Counted from the stretch's first letter, positions 7,673 through 16,123 are shown. The stretch: 38,659 bases of DNA from CBDFHV01 sp965247705 (GCA_965247705.1 CBDFHV010000021.1:1-38659); one strand, 5' to 3'. Translations and numbers: made by a program. Notes: generated from the letters alone by a model not told the origin.

Positions 7673-8587
7673 CTAATGGCGCTCCGCCCAGCCGTAGCCT
7701 CCGGAGAACCGCCCGGCGAGGAAATCGACGAAGGCGCGGATCTTCGGCGGAACGTAGGGGCCGGGCGCATAGACGGCGTGGAGCGAGGTTATGGCGGGAT
7801 CGGGGGCGTAGTCGGCAAGCACTTCGACCAGATTACCGGCGCCGATCTCCAGACCGACGATCCATTCGGGTACCAGGATCACCCCGAGCCCGGCACAGGC
7901 CGCGGCGCCCAGGGTGTCGCCGTCGTCGGCGAAAAACGAGCCCGTTGCCTGAACCTCGATCTTCTCGCCGCCATGGCGGAACCGCCAGAGATTGCTGCCC
8001 GGGTGTCTGCGGAACGTCAGGCAGGCGTGATCACGGAGATCCGCCGGGTGTGCCGGGATGCCGGCCCGTTTCAGGTATGACGGGCTGGCGCAAACCAGGC
8101 GCCGGCTCTGTGCCACCTTGCGTGCAATGAGGCTCGAGTCCTCGAGCTGCCCGACACGGATAGCGACGTCCAGCCCTTCGCCGACGATGTCGACCACCCG
8201 GTCGCTGACCACCATGACGACCTGGACTGCGGGGAATTCCGCTTGGAAGGCAGCAATGGCCGGCGCGACATGGAGCCGCGCCACGCTCGACGGAGCGGTA
8301 ACGCGCAGAATGCCGCTCGGTCCCGCGCGCTTCTCCGTTACCGCGAGATTTGCCTCTTCGACCGCCCGAACGATATCGCGGGACCGCTCGTAGTAGGTCT
8401 CCCCCGCCTCGGTCAGGCTCAGCTTGCGGGTCGTCCGCCGGAGGAGCTGGACTCCCAGCATGTCCTCCAGTTCGCCGATACGGCGGGACACGGATGACGG
8501 CGCCAGTCCGAGCGCCCTTCCGGCGGCGGACAGCCCACCCGTTTCCACCACCCTGACGAACACCTGCATGGCGGCGAGACTGTCCAT
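7673..8587 (-). CDS. LysR-family transcriptional regulator
   Basis: 304 residues. The N-terminal winged HTH (residues 1-60) contains FVRVVETGGLSAAGRALGLA and PSSVSRRIGELEDMLGVQLL, the LysR signature. The C-terminal effector-binding domain shows the usual two-lobed pattern (GILRVTAPSSVARLHVAPAI, DVAIRVGQLEDSSLIARKV). It is closest in style to the CrgA/AaeR-like group. It is transcribed divergently from the GST gene at 8701, with a 113-bp intergenic region. By family habit it probably regulates the GST / NTF2-like / CmcJ-like / SDR operon in response to a substrate or product of that pathway. Confidence 0.92.
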   Translation of the reverse strand: MDSLAAMQVFVRVVETGGLSAAGRALGLAPSSVSRRIGELEDMLGVQLLRRTTRKLSLTEAGETYYERSRDIVRAVEEANLAVTEKRAGPSGILRVTAPSSVARLHVAPAIAAFQAEFPAVQVVMVVSDRVVDIVGEGLDVAIRVGQLEDSSLIARKVAQSRRLVCASPSYLKRAGIPAHPADLRDHACLTFRRHPGSNLWRFRHGGEKIEVQATGSFFADDGDTLGAAACAGLGVILVPEWIVGLEIGAGNLVEVLADYAPDPAITSLHAVYAPGPYVPPKIRAFVDFLAGRFSGGYGWAERH

Positions 8588-8610
8588 GGCCGCACATCTT
8601 TCCGAATATT

Positions 8611-8625
8611 GGAAAAGTTATTTCC
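8611..8625. promoter_or_regulatory. Candidate LysR-type operator between the divergent genes
   Basis: GGAAA-N5-TTTCC is a short dyad in an AT-rich island between the LysR gene and the GST gene. LysR regulators commonly bind interrupted dyads in such divergent promoters. The match is short, so this is only a candidate. Confidence 0.35.
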
Positions 8626-8700
8626 TAATTATCCACATTATCACAAGGGCCAACGGCACGTATATGGATGGGCAATCGAAACCCGTTTTAGGACAGCGCC

Positions 8701-9375
8701 ATGATCGACCTTTATTTCTGGCCCACGCCAAACGGCATGAAACCCCTGATCCTTCTGGAGGAGACGGGCCTCGAGCACGTCCTTCACCCGGTGAACATCT
8801 CCCGGGGCGCGCAATTTTCCGAACCCTTCACGCGGATTTCGCCGAACCAGAAGATCCCGGCGATTGTCGACCGTACGCCGACCACTGGCGGCCCCCCCGT
8901 GACCCTCTTCGAGTCGGGGGCGATCCTGCAGTACCTGGCGGAAAAGAGCGGGCAATTCCTGCCCCAATCCCAGCCCGAGCGCGCCGAGGCGATGCAGTGG
9001 TTGTTCTGGCAGATGGCCGGACTCGGTCCGATGCTGGGTCAATACCTCCATTTCGCCAACGCCGAACAAACCGTTCCCTACGCGCAAGGCCGTTACGGCC
9101 GGGAGAAGGAACGGCTCTACCAAGTGCTGGACGACCGGCTTCACGGCCGGGATTTTGTCGCCGGCGACTATTCGATCGCCGACATGGCGGCCTATCCCTG
9201 GATCCACCTGTTGGAGGGAGGGGCCAGTCACCTCGACGGCTTCCCCAACGTCAAGCGGTGGCACGAGACCATTTCCCAAAGACCCGCGGTCGAACGGACC
9301 TATGAGAGCGCCCAGACGATCCGCAACCGACCGACGATCGCCGAGGAACCCCGAAAGATCCTGCTCGACGCCTAG
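8701..9375 (+). CDS. Glutathione S-transferase family protein (YfcG/Nu-class-like)
   Basis: 224-residue two-domain GST. The N-terminal thioredoxin-like domain (about 1-85) has FWPTPNGMKPLILLEETGLE, RISPNQKIPAIVD and FESGAILQYLAE. The TPNG string and the SPNQKIPAI and ESGAI motifs are typical of YfcG-type bacterial GSTs with disulfide reductase or conjugating activity. The all-helical C-terminal domain includes LGPMLGQYLHFANA and FVAGDYSIADMAAYPW, the conserved GST N-capping motif. It is the first gene of an operon divergent from the LysR gene. With the downstream NTF2-like, CmcJ-like and SDR genes it suggests detoxification or turnover of a small organic compound, with glutathione as cosubstrate. 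The substrate is not deducible. Confidence 0.9.
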   Translation: MIDLYFWPTPNGMKPLILLEETGLEHVLHPVNISRGAQFSEPFTRISPNQKIPAIVDRTPTTGGPPVTLFESGAILQYLAEKSGQFLPQSQPERAEAMQWLFWQMAGLGPMLGQYLHFANAEQTVPYAQGRYGREKERLYQVLDDRLHGRDFVAGDYSIADMAAYPWIHLLEGGASHLDGFPNVKRWHETISQRPAVERTYESAQTIRNRPTIAEEPRKILLDA

Positions 9376-9419
9376 TCGGAACGCGGCTTCCCCCGCCCCT
9401 TCAGCAAGGAGTACGACCC

Positions 9420-9794
9420 ATGAGCACTGCACCGACAACCGTGCGCGAGCACGACGCGATCGCCGAGACCCTTCAGCACTACATCGATGGCGCCAAGTCC
9501 GGCCGGGGCGGCGACATGAAACCCGCCTTTCATGAGGATGCGACGATCTTCGGTTATGTCGGCGCCGACCTCTTCGCCGGCCCCATCCAGCAACTCTTCG
9601 ACTGGAACGACGCCAATGGCGCGGCGACGGAACTGCAGGCACGGATCGCCGACATCGATCTTGTGGACACTGTCGCCACCGTGCGCCTCGAGCTCGACAA
9701 CTGGACCGGCCACCGGTTCACAGATTTGTTCACGCTGCTCAAGGTCGATGGGTCGTGGAAGATCATGAACAAGGTCTTCCATCTGCATGCCTGA
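9420..9794 (+). CDS. NTF2-like / putative lumazine-binding small protein
   Basis: 124 residues, start ATG 9420 with AAGGAG upstream. The sequence follows the NTF2-like cone fold: helix (HDAIAETLQHYIDGAKSG), FHEDATIFGYVG, FAGPIQQLFDWN, then strands IADIDLVDTVATVRLEL, HRFTDLFTLLKVDGSWKIMN and KVFHLHA. It resembles the Lumazine_bd_2 branch, which is used for small enzymes such as isomerases and dehydratases as well as for binding proteins. It lies 44 bp after the GST gene and 57 bp before the CmcJ-like gene, so the genes are probably co-transcribed. It may act on an intermediate of the same pathway, but no catalytic residues can be assigned with confidence. Confidence 0.8.
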   Translation: MSTAPTTVREHDAIAETLQHYIDGAKSGRGGDMKPAFHEDATIFGYVGADLFAGPIQQLFDWNDANGAATELQARIADIDLVDTVATVRLELDNWTGHRFTDLFTLLKVDGSWKIMNKVFHLHA

Positions 9795-10149
9795 GGCCGT
9801 CCCGAGCGACACGGAATCACAGAAACGAACACACGCATAGGAGATCAGAAAATGGCAGTTCCCGCTGAAACAGGGCCCCTACAGGGCATGATCCAGGCAC
9901 CGTTGAAATTCCTGGTGAAGGCCGACCAGAAGCCGGTGTCCTACAGGGCGGCGCCCGGCGCCCCCGCGCCGCAAATCGATGGCACCTTCCAGTGGCGAAG
10001 CGTCTCGATCGCCGACGGTCGCCCTGTCGCCGACCGGTTGTCCCTGGACGGGGAGGGATTCGAGCTGCGCCCGCACGACACCACGGTACCGAATTTTTAT
10101 GACGAAGAGGCGGTGCGGACGATCTACTACCCGGAGATGGAGCAGCTAG

Positions 10150-11748
10150 CCCGAATTATTCACGGCGCTGATTGAAAATGCTGGTGAGCGTAGATTAACC
10201 TGTTGAAATGCCGTATGATTTTGGTGTCAAGACAAGATCACATGGCAACAGAACAACCCACGGCTCACCATGAACGAGATTACCCCCTATCTCCCTGGTT
10301 TGTCACCCGTTGGAGGCAAGCCGCTTTGCGCCCGCTTCGACGGCGGACGGCTGTCGTCGGACGGCGGGGTGTTGTTGTTGGGCGAGATCGACAGGCGGCT
10401 CGGCATCGCCGACGTGCTCGCTTCCTGCGTCACCGACGTGCGCGACCCGGCGAGCACGACCCACGCTTACGTAGACATGATCCGGGCGCGCCTGTTCGCT
10501 ATTGCCTGCGGGTATGAGGATTGCGACGACCTCGACGTTCTGCGTTTCGATCCGGCGTTCAAGCTGGCCTGTGGCCGTTTGTCCGAGAGCGGCGACGACC
10601 TGATGAGCCAACCGACCCTGTCGCGCCTCGAGAACGCGCCGTCATGGCGCGCGCTCGGGCGCATGGGGCTGTCGATGATCGATCTGTTTTGCGCCAGCTT
10701 CAAGCGCGTTCCGGCGCGCATCGTTCTCGATATCGACGACACCGACGATGCCGTTCACGGCGGCCAGCAGCTGGCGCTGTTCAACGCCCATTACGACGAC
10801 TATTGCTTCCAACCCATCCATATCTTCGAGGCGGCCACCGGCAAGCCGGTGATGTCACTGCTGCGTCCCGGCAAGCGGCCCTCCGGCGACGAGGCGGCGC
10901 GGATCCTGAGACACGTCATCGGCCGCATCCGCCGCAACTGGCCACGGGTCGAGATCACCGTGCGGGGCGATGGCCACTACGCCACGCCGGAGGCCATGGA
11001 ATTCCTCGAACGTCAGGGCTGCGGCTACATCTTCGGGCTTTCCGGCAACGCCCGGCTGAACAGGATCGGCCAGCCGTGGTGCGAGGACGCCGCCGTGCGC
11101 CGGGCGGGGCAGGGAAAGGATAAGGTGCGCCGCTTCTTCCACACCGGCTACCAGGCCAAAAGCTGGTCACGGCAACGCTCGGTCATCGCCCGCGTGGAAG
11201 CTACCGCCAAGGGCTGTGACGTCCGCTTCGTCGTCACCAACCTGAGCGGCCGCGCCAAGGCGCTCTACGAGAAGGTCTACTGCGCCCGCGGGCGGATGGA
11301 AAACATGATCAAGGACCACAAGCTCTACACCAAGTCCGACCGCACGTCGTGCCACCGTTGGGAGGCCAACCAGTTCCGCCTCTTCCTGCATACCGGCGCC
11401 TACTGGCTGCTGCATCAGCTTCGCCAAGCGGCGCCTCGGAAATCGCTGTGGCGAACGGCCACCTTCGAAACCCTGCGCCGGGCGTTTCTCAAAATCGCCG
11501 TCCGCGTCGAGGAGCTCAAGTCGCGCCTCAGGATCGCCCTGCCTTCGGCCTATCCCTATCAGCCGGCCATGATCGCCATCGCCGGGCGCATCACCGCCCA
11601 AGGGCCCTGAACCAAGCGGCAGGTGCCGCCGGACGAGCCCCGAACAACAACCTCCAACCTCTCCGACAATCCGTCTCAAAAATCGCCGTCAACCCGGTCG
11701 CTACCGCTCGTCCCGCTGAAATCCGATGGCCGTCATGAATAATTGGGG
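10150..11748 (+). mobile_element. IS1380-family insertion sequence, copy 1
   Basis: 1599-bp element with imperfect terminal inverted repeats: CCCGAATTATTCA at the left and TGAATAATTGGGG at the right, 12 of 13 matching. It carries a single transposase gene and is flanked by a 4-bp CTAG duplication (10146-10149 and 11749-11752). A second copy, apparently identical, is at 34884-36482 in the same orientation and also between CTAG copies. It interrupts a CmcJ-like gene. Confidence 0.93.
10270..11610 (+). CDS. IS1380-family transposase (copy 1)
   Basis: 446-residue DDE transposase. ATG 10270 gives MNEITPYLPGLSPVGGKPLC. Conserved blocks include FDGGRLSSDGGVLLLGEID near the N-terminus, LDIDDTDDAVHGGQQLALFN with the first catalytic Asp, ITVRGDGHYATPEAMEFLE with the second, and GRMENMIKDHKLYTKSDRTS with the catalytic Glu. 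All are hallmarks of IS1380 transposases. The protein is full length and intact, so the element is likely active. Its predicted product is identical to that of the copy at 35004-36344. Confidence 0.95.
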   Translation: MNEITPYLPGLSPVGGKPLCARFDGGRLSSDGGVLLLGEIDRRLGIADVLASCVTDVRDPASTTHAYVDMIRARLFAIACGYEDCDDLDVLRFDPAFKLACGRLSESGDDLMSQPTLSRLENAPSWRALGRMGLSMIDLFCASFKRVPARIVLDIDDTDDAVHGGQQLALFNAHYDDYCFQPIHIFEAATGKPVMSLLRPGKRPSGDEAARILRHVIGRIRRNWPRVEITVRGDGHYATPEAMEFLERQGCGYIFGLSGNARLNRIGQPWCEDAAVRRAGQGKDKVRRFFHTGYQAKSWSRQRSVIARVEATAKGCDVRFVVTNLSGRAKALYEKVYCARGRMENMIKDHKLYTKSDRTSCHRWEANQFRLFLHTGAYWLLHQLRQAAPRKSLWRTATFETLRRAFLKIAVRVEELKSRLRIALPSAYPYQPAMIAIAGRITAQGP

Positions 11749-12316
11749 CTAGTGAAGGCGGCGACCGGGGCGAGCCGCGTCGTCATATTCGATCACACCG
11801 TGCGCAATGAGGACCCGGCCCTACGGGACGAACGGTCCGTGCGCGCGCCCGTGCGTGCGGTGCACAACGACTACACGGAGCGTTCGGGTCCGCAACGGGT
11901 GCGCGATCTCCTGGATGCGGACGACGCCGAGGCCTTTCTCCGCCATCGCTTCGCCGTCGTCAACGTGTGGCGCTCCATCGGCGCGCCGGTCGAGACGACG
12001 CCTCTGGCCATGGCCGACGCACGGAGCATGGCGCCCGAGGATTTCGTGGCGACCGACCTGGTCTACGCCGATCGCACCGGCGAGATCTTCCAAGTCGCCC
12101 ACGGCCCGGACCAGCGTTGGTTCTATTTCCCCAAGATGCGCCGGGACGAGGCGTTGCTGCTCAAGGTTTACGACTCGGCGACCGACGGTCGGGCCCGGTT
12201 CACCGCCCACACCGCATTCGACGATCCGACGATGCCCGTCGATGCGCCGCCCCGCGAAAGCATTGAGGTGCGCACCCTCGTCTCTTTTGCCCCGTAGTCC
12301 AAAATCAGAATTTGCG

Positions 12317-13105
12317 ATGTTTCGCGTCAGAGATCCGAGAAAGGAGCTACGTATCTCAGAATCAAGGAAAACCGCCATTGTCACCGGCGCCTCGGGCGGC
12401 ATCGGACAGGCCGTGGCCAAGGTATTTCTCGATCACAATTACAACGTCGTCCTCACGGGAACTAGGGAGGACAAGCTCACCTCCGCACGAGCCGCGATGG
12501 GTTCGCCCGAAGCGGTGCTGGCGGTCGTTGCCGACGTCGGGCGCGCGGCGGACCGGGCGCGCCTTGTCGATTCGGCGCTGTCCCGGTTCGGGCGCATCGA
12601 CGTCCTCGTCAATAATGCCGGAGTTTTCGGTCCCCGCCCTTTTCTCGAAGTGGACGAGGCCTATCTCGACCGGTTCCTGACCATCAACCTCAAGGGCACG
12701 CACTTCCTGACCCAGGCGGTGATCCCCCATCTGAAGCAGGTTGGCGGCGGCGCGGTCATCAACGTCGGGACGGTCCTGGTCGACCACGCCATCGGCGGCG
12801 TTCCTGCCACCGCGGCGGTGGCCAGCAAGGGGGCCAATCACGCCCTCACCGGCCAGCTCGCCGCGGAATTCGGCAATGACAACATCCGCGTCAATACCAT
12901 CGCGCCCGGCATCATCCGCACGCCAATCCACGCCCGCAACGGCATCGATGACATGGACAGCCTCGGTGGGTTGCATCTGCTGGAGCGCATCGGCGAACCG
13001 GAAGACATCGCCAACGCCGCGCTGCTGCTGGCAGGCAGCGCGTTCATTACCGGCACGATCATGAATGTGGATGGCGGCCATGTCGCCGGTCACGCCCTTC
13101 ACTGA
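12317..13105 (+). CDS. SDR-family oxidoreductase lacking the usual catalytic tyrosine
   Basis: 262 residues from ATG 12317. The Rossmann signature TGASGGIG (23-30) and NNAG (99-102) are normal, and IRVNTIAPGIIRTP and the GEPEDIANAALLLAG...VDGGH tail are typical FabG-like SDR blocks. The active site is odd: the YxxxK motif reads A-V-A-S-K (Ala167, Lys171), and the catalytic Ser position appears to be Thr152 in NVGTVLV. NAD(P) binding is likely but standard SDR catalysis is doubtful. The start is uncertain: a good AAGGAG at 12341-12346 has no start codon after it in this frame, while ATG 12317 has no obvious ribosome site. It is the last gene of the GST operon, 19 bp after the IS-split gene, so expression may be reduced. 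Confidence 0.82.
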   Translation: MFRVRDPRKELRISESRKTAIVTGASGGIGQAVAKVFLDHNYNVVLTGTREDKLTSARAAMGSPEAVLAVVADVGRAADRARLVDSALSRFGRIDVLVNNAGVFGPRPFLEVDEAYLDRFLTINLKGTHFLTQAVIPHLKQVGGGAVINVGTVLVDHAIGGVPATAAVASKGANHALTGQLAAEFGNDNIRVNTIAPGIIRTPIHARNGIDDMDSLGGLHLLERIGEPEDIANAALLLAGSAFITGTIMNVDGGHVAGHALH

Positions 13106-13490
13106 TACGGTCGATGGACAACGACCACGGCTAACCGGCTAAGGGCACTCGACGTTGGATAGATCGGCCGAGTCCGAGGTGTATCGCGGGACGCTGCTCG
13201 GTCGGGCCGCGCGCGCGACGACGGCCCCTCCAACTGTCATGCGCGGACTTGTTCCGCGTACCCATTCATCCGCCCCCGCCGGAGTCCGCCCTGTTCCATG
13301 GATTGCCGGGACAGGCCCGGCAATGACAATGGGCGGTGTGGCGCACCAAGATCGCTCGAGCTGTGCGTTCGATCTGGTAATACGTCCGATTGCCGAGACG
13401 GGAGACGGCTAGGCCCCGCGTCAACGGCTTGGCATTTTCGCCGCTGGCGCTACCATGGGCGCTCCGTCTCCCGCGCCGAGGCACGATCCC
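13106..13490. other. 385-bp intergenic region without a convincing gene
   Basis: This separates the SDR gene from the nitrile hydratase operon. It contains the two-hairpin alphaproteobacterial repeat at 13234-13330. A small open frame at 13155-13412 runs through that repeat and shows no protein-like features. A promoter for the nitrile hydratase genes presumably lies downstream of the repeat, but no clear -35/-10 pair stands out. Confidence 0.6.
13234..13330. repeat. Two-hairpin intergenic palindromic repeat (alphaproteobacterial type)
   Basis: The left hairpin has arms around GCGCGGACTTGTTCCGCG, preceded by CTGTCAT. The right hairpin is ATTGCCGGG-N5-CCCGGCAAT at 13302-13324, followed by GAC. 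The overall plan (CTGTCATG...C-rich hairpin...CCATGGATTGCCGGG...CCCGGCAATGAC) is the familiar dispersed repeat of many alphaproteobacterial genomes. Only one copy is visible in this window. Confidence 0.7.
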
Positions 13491-14141
13491 ATGACCCAGC
13501 ACGATTCCGATACGGTCGCCTGCATTCACCGGGAACTCCACAGCCATCTGCCGCCCGAACCGGCGCTCAGGGTCAAGGCCCTGGAGAGTCTGCTGGTGGA
13601 GAAGGGCATGGTCGATTCCCGGACCGTGGACCGATGGATCGAACTCTACCGCGAAGAGATCGGCCCCAAGCGCGGCGCCGAAATGGTGGCCCGGGCGTGG
13701 ACCGACCCGGCGTTCAAGGAGCGCTTGCTGGCCGACGCACCCCGGGCCGTCGAGGAACTGGGTTTTCAAGGCCAGGCCAGCGGCCACTTGAACGTGGTCG
13801 ACAACACGGACAGCGTCCATAACGTCGTCGTCTGCACCCTCTGTTCCTGCTACCCCCTTTCGATCCTCGGCATTCCGCCCACCTGGTACAAGATGGCCGC
13901 CTACCGGTCACGGGCGGTGCGCGAACCGCGCGCCGTCCTCGAAGAGTTCGGCGTCGCCCTGCCCGATCGTGTCGAGGTGCGGGTGTGGGACAGCACCGCC
14001 GAGCTGCGCTACATGGTCCTGCCCCAGCGGCCCCATGGGACGGACGGCTGGGACGCCGGAAAGCTGGCCGGGATCGTCACCCGCAATTCCATGATCGGGA
14101 CCGACCGGGACCTGTCGCCCACCGGCGGGGAGAGCGGGTGA
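13491..14141 (+). CDS. nthA: Nitrile hydratase alpha subunit, cobalt type
   Basis: 216 residues from ATG 13491, with GAGG nine bases upstream. The metal-binding claw CTLCSC is present at Cys115, Cys118 and Cys120. Thr in the second position (C-T-L-C-S-C) marks the cobalt form; iron enzymes have Ser there. The following ILGIPPTWYKMAAYRSRAVREPR and VWDSTAELRYMVLP blocks are characteristic of the alpha subunit. With the beta subunit it hydrates nitriles to amides. Thiocyanate hydrolase gamma shares the claw, but the separate full-length beta gene favours nitrile hydratase. The stop overlaps the beta start by one base (TGATG), so translation is coupled. No amidase gene is nearby. Confidence 0.92.
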   Translation: MTQHDSDTVACIHRELHSHLPPEPALRVKALESLLVEKGMVDSRTVDRWIELYREEIGPKRGAEMVARAWTDPAFKERLLADAPRAVEELGFQGQASGHLNVVDNTDSVHNVVVCTLCSCYPLSILGIPPTWYKMAAYRSRAVREPRAVLEEFGVALPDRVEVRVWDSTAELRYMVLPQRPHGTDGWDAGKLAGIVTRNSMIGTDRDLSPTGGESG

Positions 14142-14794
14142 TGGACGGCATTCACGACCTGGGTGGCCGTCAGGGCTTCGGCCCGGTCGAAATCCACGAG
14201 AAGGACGAGCCCTTCCACGCCCCGTGGGAGGGACGAATGCTCGGCATGACCAAGGCCATGAGCCGTCCAGGCGACTGGAGCATCGACTGGTTCCGCCACT
14301 GCCGGGAACTGATCGAGCCCACCGACTACTTGACCCGCCCCTACTACGACCAGTGGCTGCAAGCCTACGGGGCGATGATGATCGTCTCCGGCGTCGCCAC
14401 GATCGAGGAACTGGCCACCGGCAAGGCCGAAGGCGCAGCAGCGGGATTGCCCCCGCCCATGACGCCGGACGCGGTGGACACGGCCAAGAAGGCGGTACCC
14501 CGCTTCGACCGGGAGGGGCCGCCCCCCGCCTTCAAGGCCGGCGATGGGGTGCGGGCCAGGACCCATGGGATCGCCGGCCACAGCCGGCTTCCCGCCTACG
14601 TGCGCGGCCAGTCGGGTACGGTTCACGCGGTGCGTGGCAGTCATGTCTTCCCGGACGCCAATGCCACAGGTGAGGAGCGGTCGGAGCCCCTCTATACGGT
14701 GGCCTTCAAGGTCGCAGACCTGTGGCCAGACTCGGCCGGTGGCAACGACCGGGTCTATCTCGATCTGTGGGAAAGCTACCTTGAAGCGGGATGA
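14141..14794 (+). CDS. nthB: Nitrile hydratase beta subunit
   Basis: 217 residues. It starts with MDGIHDLGGRQGFGPV, the near-universal N-terminus of the beta subunit, and carries EPFHAPWEGRMLGMTKAM, IEPTDYLTRPYYDQWLQAYG and, near the C-terminus, LPAYVRGQSGTVHAVRGSHVFPD. The last is the SH3-like barrel that packs against the alpha subunit. It ends with the canonical YLDLWESYLE. ATG 14141 overlaps the alpha stop. The 3' end overlaps the likely TTG start of the accessory gene, so the three genes form one operon. Confidence 0.93.
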   Translation: MDGIHDLGGRQGFGPVEIHEKDEPFHAPWEGRMLGMTKAMSRPGDWSIDWFRHCRELIEPTDYLTRPYYDQWLQAYGAMMIVSGVATIEELATGKAEGAAAGLPPPMTPDAVDTAKKAVPRFDREGPPPAFKAGDGVRARTHGIAGHSRLPAYVRGQSGTVHAVRGSHVFPDANATGEERSEPLYTVAFKVADLWPDSAGGNDRVYLDLWESYLEAG

Positions 14795-15166
14795 GGCGCC
14801 GCCCATCGCGCCACCCCCCGCCAAGAAGGGCGGGCCGGTGTTCGACGAGCCCTGGCACGCCCAGGTCCTGGCCATCGCCCATGCCCTCACACGGGAACGC
14901 GCCTTCACGCCCGGCCAATGGGCGGCGGCCCTGGGCGCTCAATTGCGCCGCGCCGCGTCCCGGGGCGACCCGGACACCCACAGACCTACTATGCGGCGGC
15001 CCTGGCGGCCCTGGAGGGATTGATGGCGGCGAACGGCGCGATTGCCGGGGACAGCCTTGAAGCGCGCATCGAAGCCTGGCGAAGCGCCTATCTGAATACC
15101 CCCCACGGCCAACCGGTGGAGCTTGCGGCGGCGGACGCGCCAGCCCTTTCGCGTCCTCTCTCGTAG
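14781..15166 (+). pseudogene. Nitrile hydratase accessory (activator) protein, frameshifted
   Basis: The frame likely opens at TTG 14781 inside the beta gene (KRDEAPPIAPPPAKKGGPVF) and encodes FDEPWHAQVLAIAHAL and FTPGQWAAALGAQL up to ...RGDPDT. The expected continuation TYYAAALAALEGLMAANG...RIEAWRSAYLNTPHGQPV lies in another frame from about 14981 to the stop at 15166. The break maps to 14978-14981 and equals two extra bases or one missing base. Family members help load cobalt into the alpha subunit, so a real frameshift would impair maturation. A sequencing error cannot be excluded. An IS5-family element begins 13 bp after the stop. Confidence 0.8.
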
Positions 15167-15178
15167 CGGCGGGACTAA

Positions 15179-16123
15179 GTGTCTGTCCGGAAAGAAGTTG
15201 ATTCGGAAGAATCGGTTGTGATTCTGTATTGGCCACCGATTCGCCCTGACGGAGGTGGCCGATGTGGACGGATGAGAACCGGCGTCTTTATGAGCGTCGT
15301 GGTGCGCGCTATCCGAGCGACTTGACCGACGGGGAGTGGGCGTTGATCGCCCCTTTGATCCCACCGGCGAAGCACGGCGGGCGCAAGCGGGAGGTCGATG
15401 TCCGCGAGGTGATGAACGGGGTTCTCTATGTTCTGGAGACCGGCTGCCAGTGGCGCGCCCTGCCCAAGGACCTGCCCCCCAAGTCGACGGTGCACGACTA
15501 TCTGATGCTGTGGGACTGGGACGGCACGCTGGAGCGGGTTCACCATGCGCTCTATGTGATGACCCGCGATCTGGAGGGCCGCGCGGCGAGCCCGAGCGCC
15601 GGTGTCATCGACAGCCAGAGCGTGAAAGGCGCGGAAAAAGGGGGGCGCGCATCGATCGCCCGGGCTATGACGCGGCCAAGAAGGTCAAGGGCAAGAAGCG
15701 CCACCTGCTTGTCGATACCCTCGGCCTGATCCTCAATGTCGTCGTCCATGCGGCCGACGTGCAGGACCGCGACGGCGCCATTCTGGTCTTGGATCGCCAC
15801 ACCCGCCGGCTGTTTCCCTTCCTCGAGAAGATCTTCGCCGACGGCGCCTATGGCGGCGACAAGCTGCGCAAGGCCATGGCCGGCGCCGCATGGACGATCG
15901 AGGTCGTTAAGCGCTCAGACACCGCCAAGGGCTTCGAGCCGCTGCCCAGGCGCTGGGTCGTCGAGCGTACCATCGCCTGGATCAATCGCTGCCGTCGCCT
16001 CGCCAAGGACTATGAGAACCGCAACCGAACCGCTCTCGCCTTCATCCGCCTCGCCAGCATCAGGCTCATGCTGCGAAGACTCACCAGGTGCTGTTATCCT
16101 TCATGAACTTTCCGGACGGACTC
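15179..16123 (+). mobile_element. IS5-family (IS427-group) insertion sequence
   Basis: 945-bp element with 16-bp inverted repeats, GTGTCTGTCCGGAAAG at the left and (reverse complement) GAGTCCGTCCGGAAAG at the right, 14 of 16 matching. It is flanked by TAA on both sides (15176-15178 and 16124-16126), the TNA-type duplication of the IS427 group. It carries overlapping orfA and orfB in different frames, as usual for that group. It sits at the centre of a REP-like palindrome, just downstream of the nitrile hydratase genes. Confidence 0.9.
15262..16106 (+). CDS. IS5/IS427-group transposase, two frames joined by -1 frameshift
   Basis: Frame A (15262-15729) starts MWTDENRRLYERRGARYPSD and contains TDGEWALIAPLIPP, ETGCQWRALPKDLPP and the first catalytic Asp in GVIDSQSVKG. 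Frame B resumes after an A5G6 run at 15635-15645 and runs to 16106. It contains RIDRPGYDAAKKVKGKKRHL, IFADGAYGG (second Asp) and the C-terminal RRWVVERTIAWINRCRRL (catalytic Glu). Frame B is offset by -1 relative to frame A. Slippage at the A5G6 run would give one fused DDE transposase, the standard IS427-group arrangement, so this is likely programmed frameshifting rather than decay. Confidence 0.87.

Larger units (their letters stand above)
9852..12297 (+). pseudogene. CmcJ/NvfI-like oxidoreductase gene split by an IS1380-family element
   Basis: The gene starts at ATG 9852 (MAVPAETGPLQGMI) and is broken after ...YYPEMEQ (codon 98) by the element at 10150-11748. Removing the element and one CTAG copy joins GAG CAG CTA to GTG AAG GCG. 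The frame then continues through KAATGASRVVIFDHTVRN to the stop at 12297, giving a 280-residue protein. That length and the motifs YYPEMEQLVK, VIFDHTVR, AVHNDYTE, VNVWRSI and FTAHTAFDDP fit the CmcJ/NvfI family, some members of which are Fe(II)/2-oxoglutarate enzymes; the H-N-D in VHNDYTE would be metal ligands. The gene is now inactive unless the element excises. A TTG at 11743 could start a truncated C-terminal product. Confidence 0.85.

Noticed and set aside
13155..13412. Possible 85-residue protein between the SDR and nitrile hydratase genes
   Set aside because: It runs through the two-hairpin intergenic repeat and has no ribosome site or protein-like pattern.
15630..15650. Treating the IS5 transposase as a decayed gene because of its two frames
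   Set aside because: The break lies at an A5G6 run with a -1 offset, the usual programmed frameshift arrangement of IS427-group elements, and both halves carry intact catalytic motifs.
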